Assembly: GCF_000016425.1 (NCBI RefSeq)
Contig: NC_009380.1
Coordinates: 3,042,144 to 3,106,143 of the forward strand
Origin: Salinispora tropica CNB-440
GTDB lineage: Bacteria; Actinomycetota; Actinomycetes; Mycobacteriales; Micromonosporaceae
DNA: 64,000 bases
Direction of reading: 5' to 3'
Under the pieces are notes generated by a model. The model was not told the DNA's origin and ran no database searches. It worked only from the letters and a program-made list of their open reading frames with translations. A program made the position numbers and the translations under genes. Shown here in pieces: positions 63,101-64,000 of this stretch (position 1 is its first letter; every line of letters begins with the position of its first letter).

Positions 63101-64000
63101 CTATTCCACGGCGACGGCGGCTTCCGCCGGCCGAACGAGCATCACCCGGCGTCCGGGCAGCAGGGTGGCGGCGAAGGCGAGCAGCGTGGCGCCCCCCACC
63201 ACGGCCAGGTAGATCCAGAATGGCCCGGAGGGTACCGGTCGCCCCAGCACCACGATGCTGAACGGCATCAGGGTGGCGATAGAGGCGATGGTGCCGAGCA
63301 CCACCCCGATGACGGCGACCATGCCCGCCTCCACGCTGAGCATCAGCAGGGACTGCCGCCGGGTGGCACCGATGAGGCGCTGCATGCCCAGCTCCTGGCG
63401 GCGACCGGCGGTCGCCACAATCAGGGTGTTCGCCACCGCGATCATGGTGTAGCCGGCGACCAGCGCGACGAGCAGATAGTTGACCCATGCCAGGGTCTTG
63501 GTGCGTTCGGCGAAGGTGGTGATCGCCTCGCGTCCCTCGATCATGGTGCCGGGGTGGTCGGCGACCTTCTCCCGCAGATTGGCCGCCAACGCGTCCCGGT
63601 CGGTGCCGGGCGCGGCGGTGACGAGGATCTGTCGGGACAGTCCGGTGGTGCTGTGCGCGGCGAGCAGGTCGGCGGGGAGCAGGATCGTCTCGAATCCCTC
63701 CTTGGCCGGGTAGAGCGCCACCACCCGCAGGTCCACCGCCGACCGGTCACCGAGCCGTAGGGTGATCTGGTCGCCGACACCGACGTTGAGGTTCTTCCCG
63801 GCGACCTCGGGCAGTGCCACCGTGTCGCCGGTGAGGTCGCCCAGGTTACCGGCGACGGTCTGTACGCCGGTGATGCTGGCGGCGCTGGCCCCGCTCACGC
63901 CCTGCAACGGCCACGGCGACTCAACGTGCGAGCCGTCGTACGGCTTGTTGATCCATCCGGCGCTGGTGACGTACGCGGACGCCGCCTCGACACCGGGCGC
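63101..64000 (-). CDS. FtsX-like ABC transporter permease (5' end beyond window)
   Basis: The frame is open from the right edge to a stop at 63101; about 300 C-terminal codons are present. The large extracytoplasmic domain (VAGKNLNVGVGDQITLRLGD) is followed by three membrane segments: WVNYLLVALVAGYTMIAVAN, VEAGMVAVIGVVLGTIASIA and PFWIYLAVVGGATLLAFAAT. The GMQRLIGATRRQ coupling loop is typical of FtsX/MacB-type permeases. These export lipids or peptides or respond to antimicrobial stress. The ATPase is presumably beyond the edge. Confidence 0.9.
   Translation of the reverse strand, partial: APGVEAASAYVTSAGWINKPYDGSHVESPWPLQGVSGASAASITGVQTVAGNLGDLTGDTVALPEVAGKNLNVGVGDQITLRLGDRSAVDLRVVALYPAKEGFETILLPADLLAAHSTTGLSRQILVTAAPGTDRDALAANLREKVADHPGTMIEGREAITTFAERTKTLAWVNYLLVALVAGYTMIAVANTLIVATAGRRQELGMQRLIGATRRQSLLMLSVEAGMVAVIGVVLGTIASIATLMPFSIVVLGRPVPSGPFWIYLAVVGGATLLAFAATLLPGRRVMLVRPAEAAVAVE

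Noticed and set aside
1..64000. CRISPR array, rRNA or replication origin
   Set aside because: No regularly spaced repeats, rRNA-like stretches or clustered DnaA-box patterns were noticed on reading through the window.

Overview
The window is GC-rich, densely coded actinomycete DNA. GTG starts, strong GGAGG-type ribosome binding sites and ATGA start/stop overlaps are frequent. It carries an ECF42-type sigma factor, an AfsR/SARP regulator, an acVLRF1-family peptidyl-tRNA hydrolase, and IS1380, IS701 and IS630 remnants. Together these fit Micromonosporaceae (Micromonospora or Salinispora type) or a close relative. The genus is inference.

Left region (1-12.1 kb). Most genes here are oxidative tailoring enzymes: a DUF1702 protein cut by the window edge, an SDR, an AhpD-like protein, a GMC oxidoreductase translationally coupled to a small DUF5987-like partner, a TIGR03084-type protein, an acyl-CoA-dehydrogenase-fold monooxygenase, an SgcJ/EcaC-like protein, a FAD oxygenase and an epoxide hydrolase. 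Several of these families recur in enediyne clusters, but no polyketide synthase is in view. Between them, 6.88-7.46 kb is a short colinear 'ghost' of a locus found intact at 39-48.5 kb.

Middle region (12.3-38.6 kb). This looks like a free-standing NRPS-type pathway for an aryl building block: a luciferase-like monooxygenase, an HpaB-type phenol hydroxylase, an MFS exporter, an orphan YCII protein, a second group D-type oxygenase, a stand-alone condensation enzyme, and a minus-strand operon of P450, alcohol dehydrogenase and a solute-binding-fold protein with no signal peptide. Divergent from that operon runs adenylation-thiolation didomain, MbtH, 4-hydroxymandelate synthase (HmaS) and methyltransferase. 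A berberine-bridge-type oxidase, a DUF2306 membrane protein and a large methyltransferase follow beyond a block of decayed insertion sequences. A plausible reading is tyrosine to 4-hydroxyphenylpyruvate to 4-hydroxymandelate, then activation on the A-T protein, ring hydroxylation and methylation, and transfer by the condensation enzyme to an acceptor made outside the window.

Right region (38.6-64 kb). After an SDR remnant come a second MFS exporter (3' frameshift), DUF899, a large AfsR/SARP regulator, and a minus-strand set of hemerythrin, radical SAM/SPASM protein, helical/TPR-like protein and membrane-anchored M16 peptidase. Beyond these are a SWIM zinc-finger protein, decayed WYL regulators and a decayed uridine-kinase-like gene, a YdeI-like protein, acVLRF1, a DUF2975/XRE pair, an IS701 remnant, an ArsR-like regulator with its MFS gene, a histidine kinase/response regulator pair, and an FtsX-type permease cut by the right edge.

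Decay is conspicuous. Many apparent pseudogenes are broken by one-base changes in short homopolymers, which can be true decay or residual sequencing error. Other lesions (internal deletions, in-frame stops, the ghost locus) look genuine.
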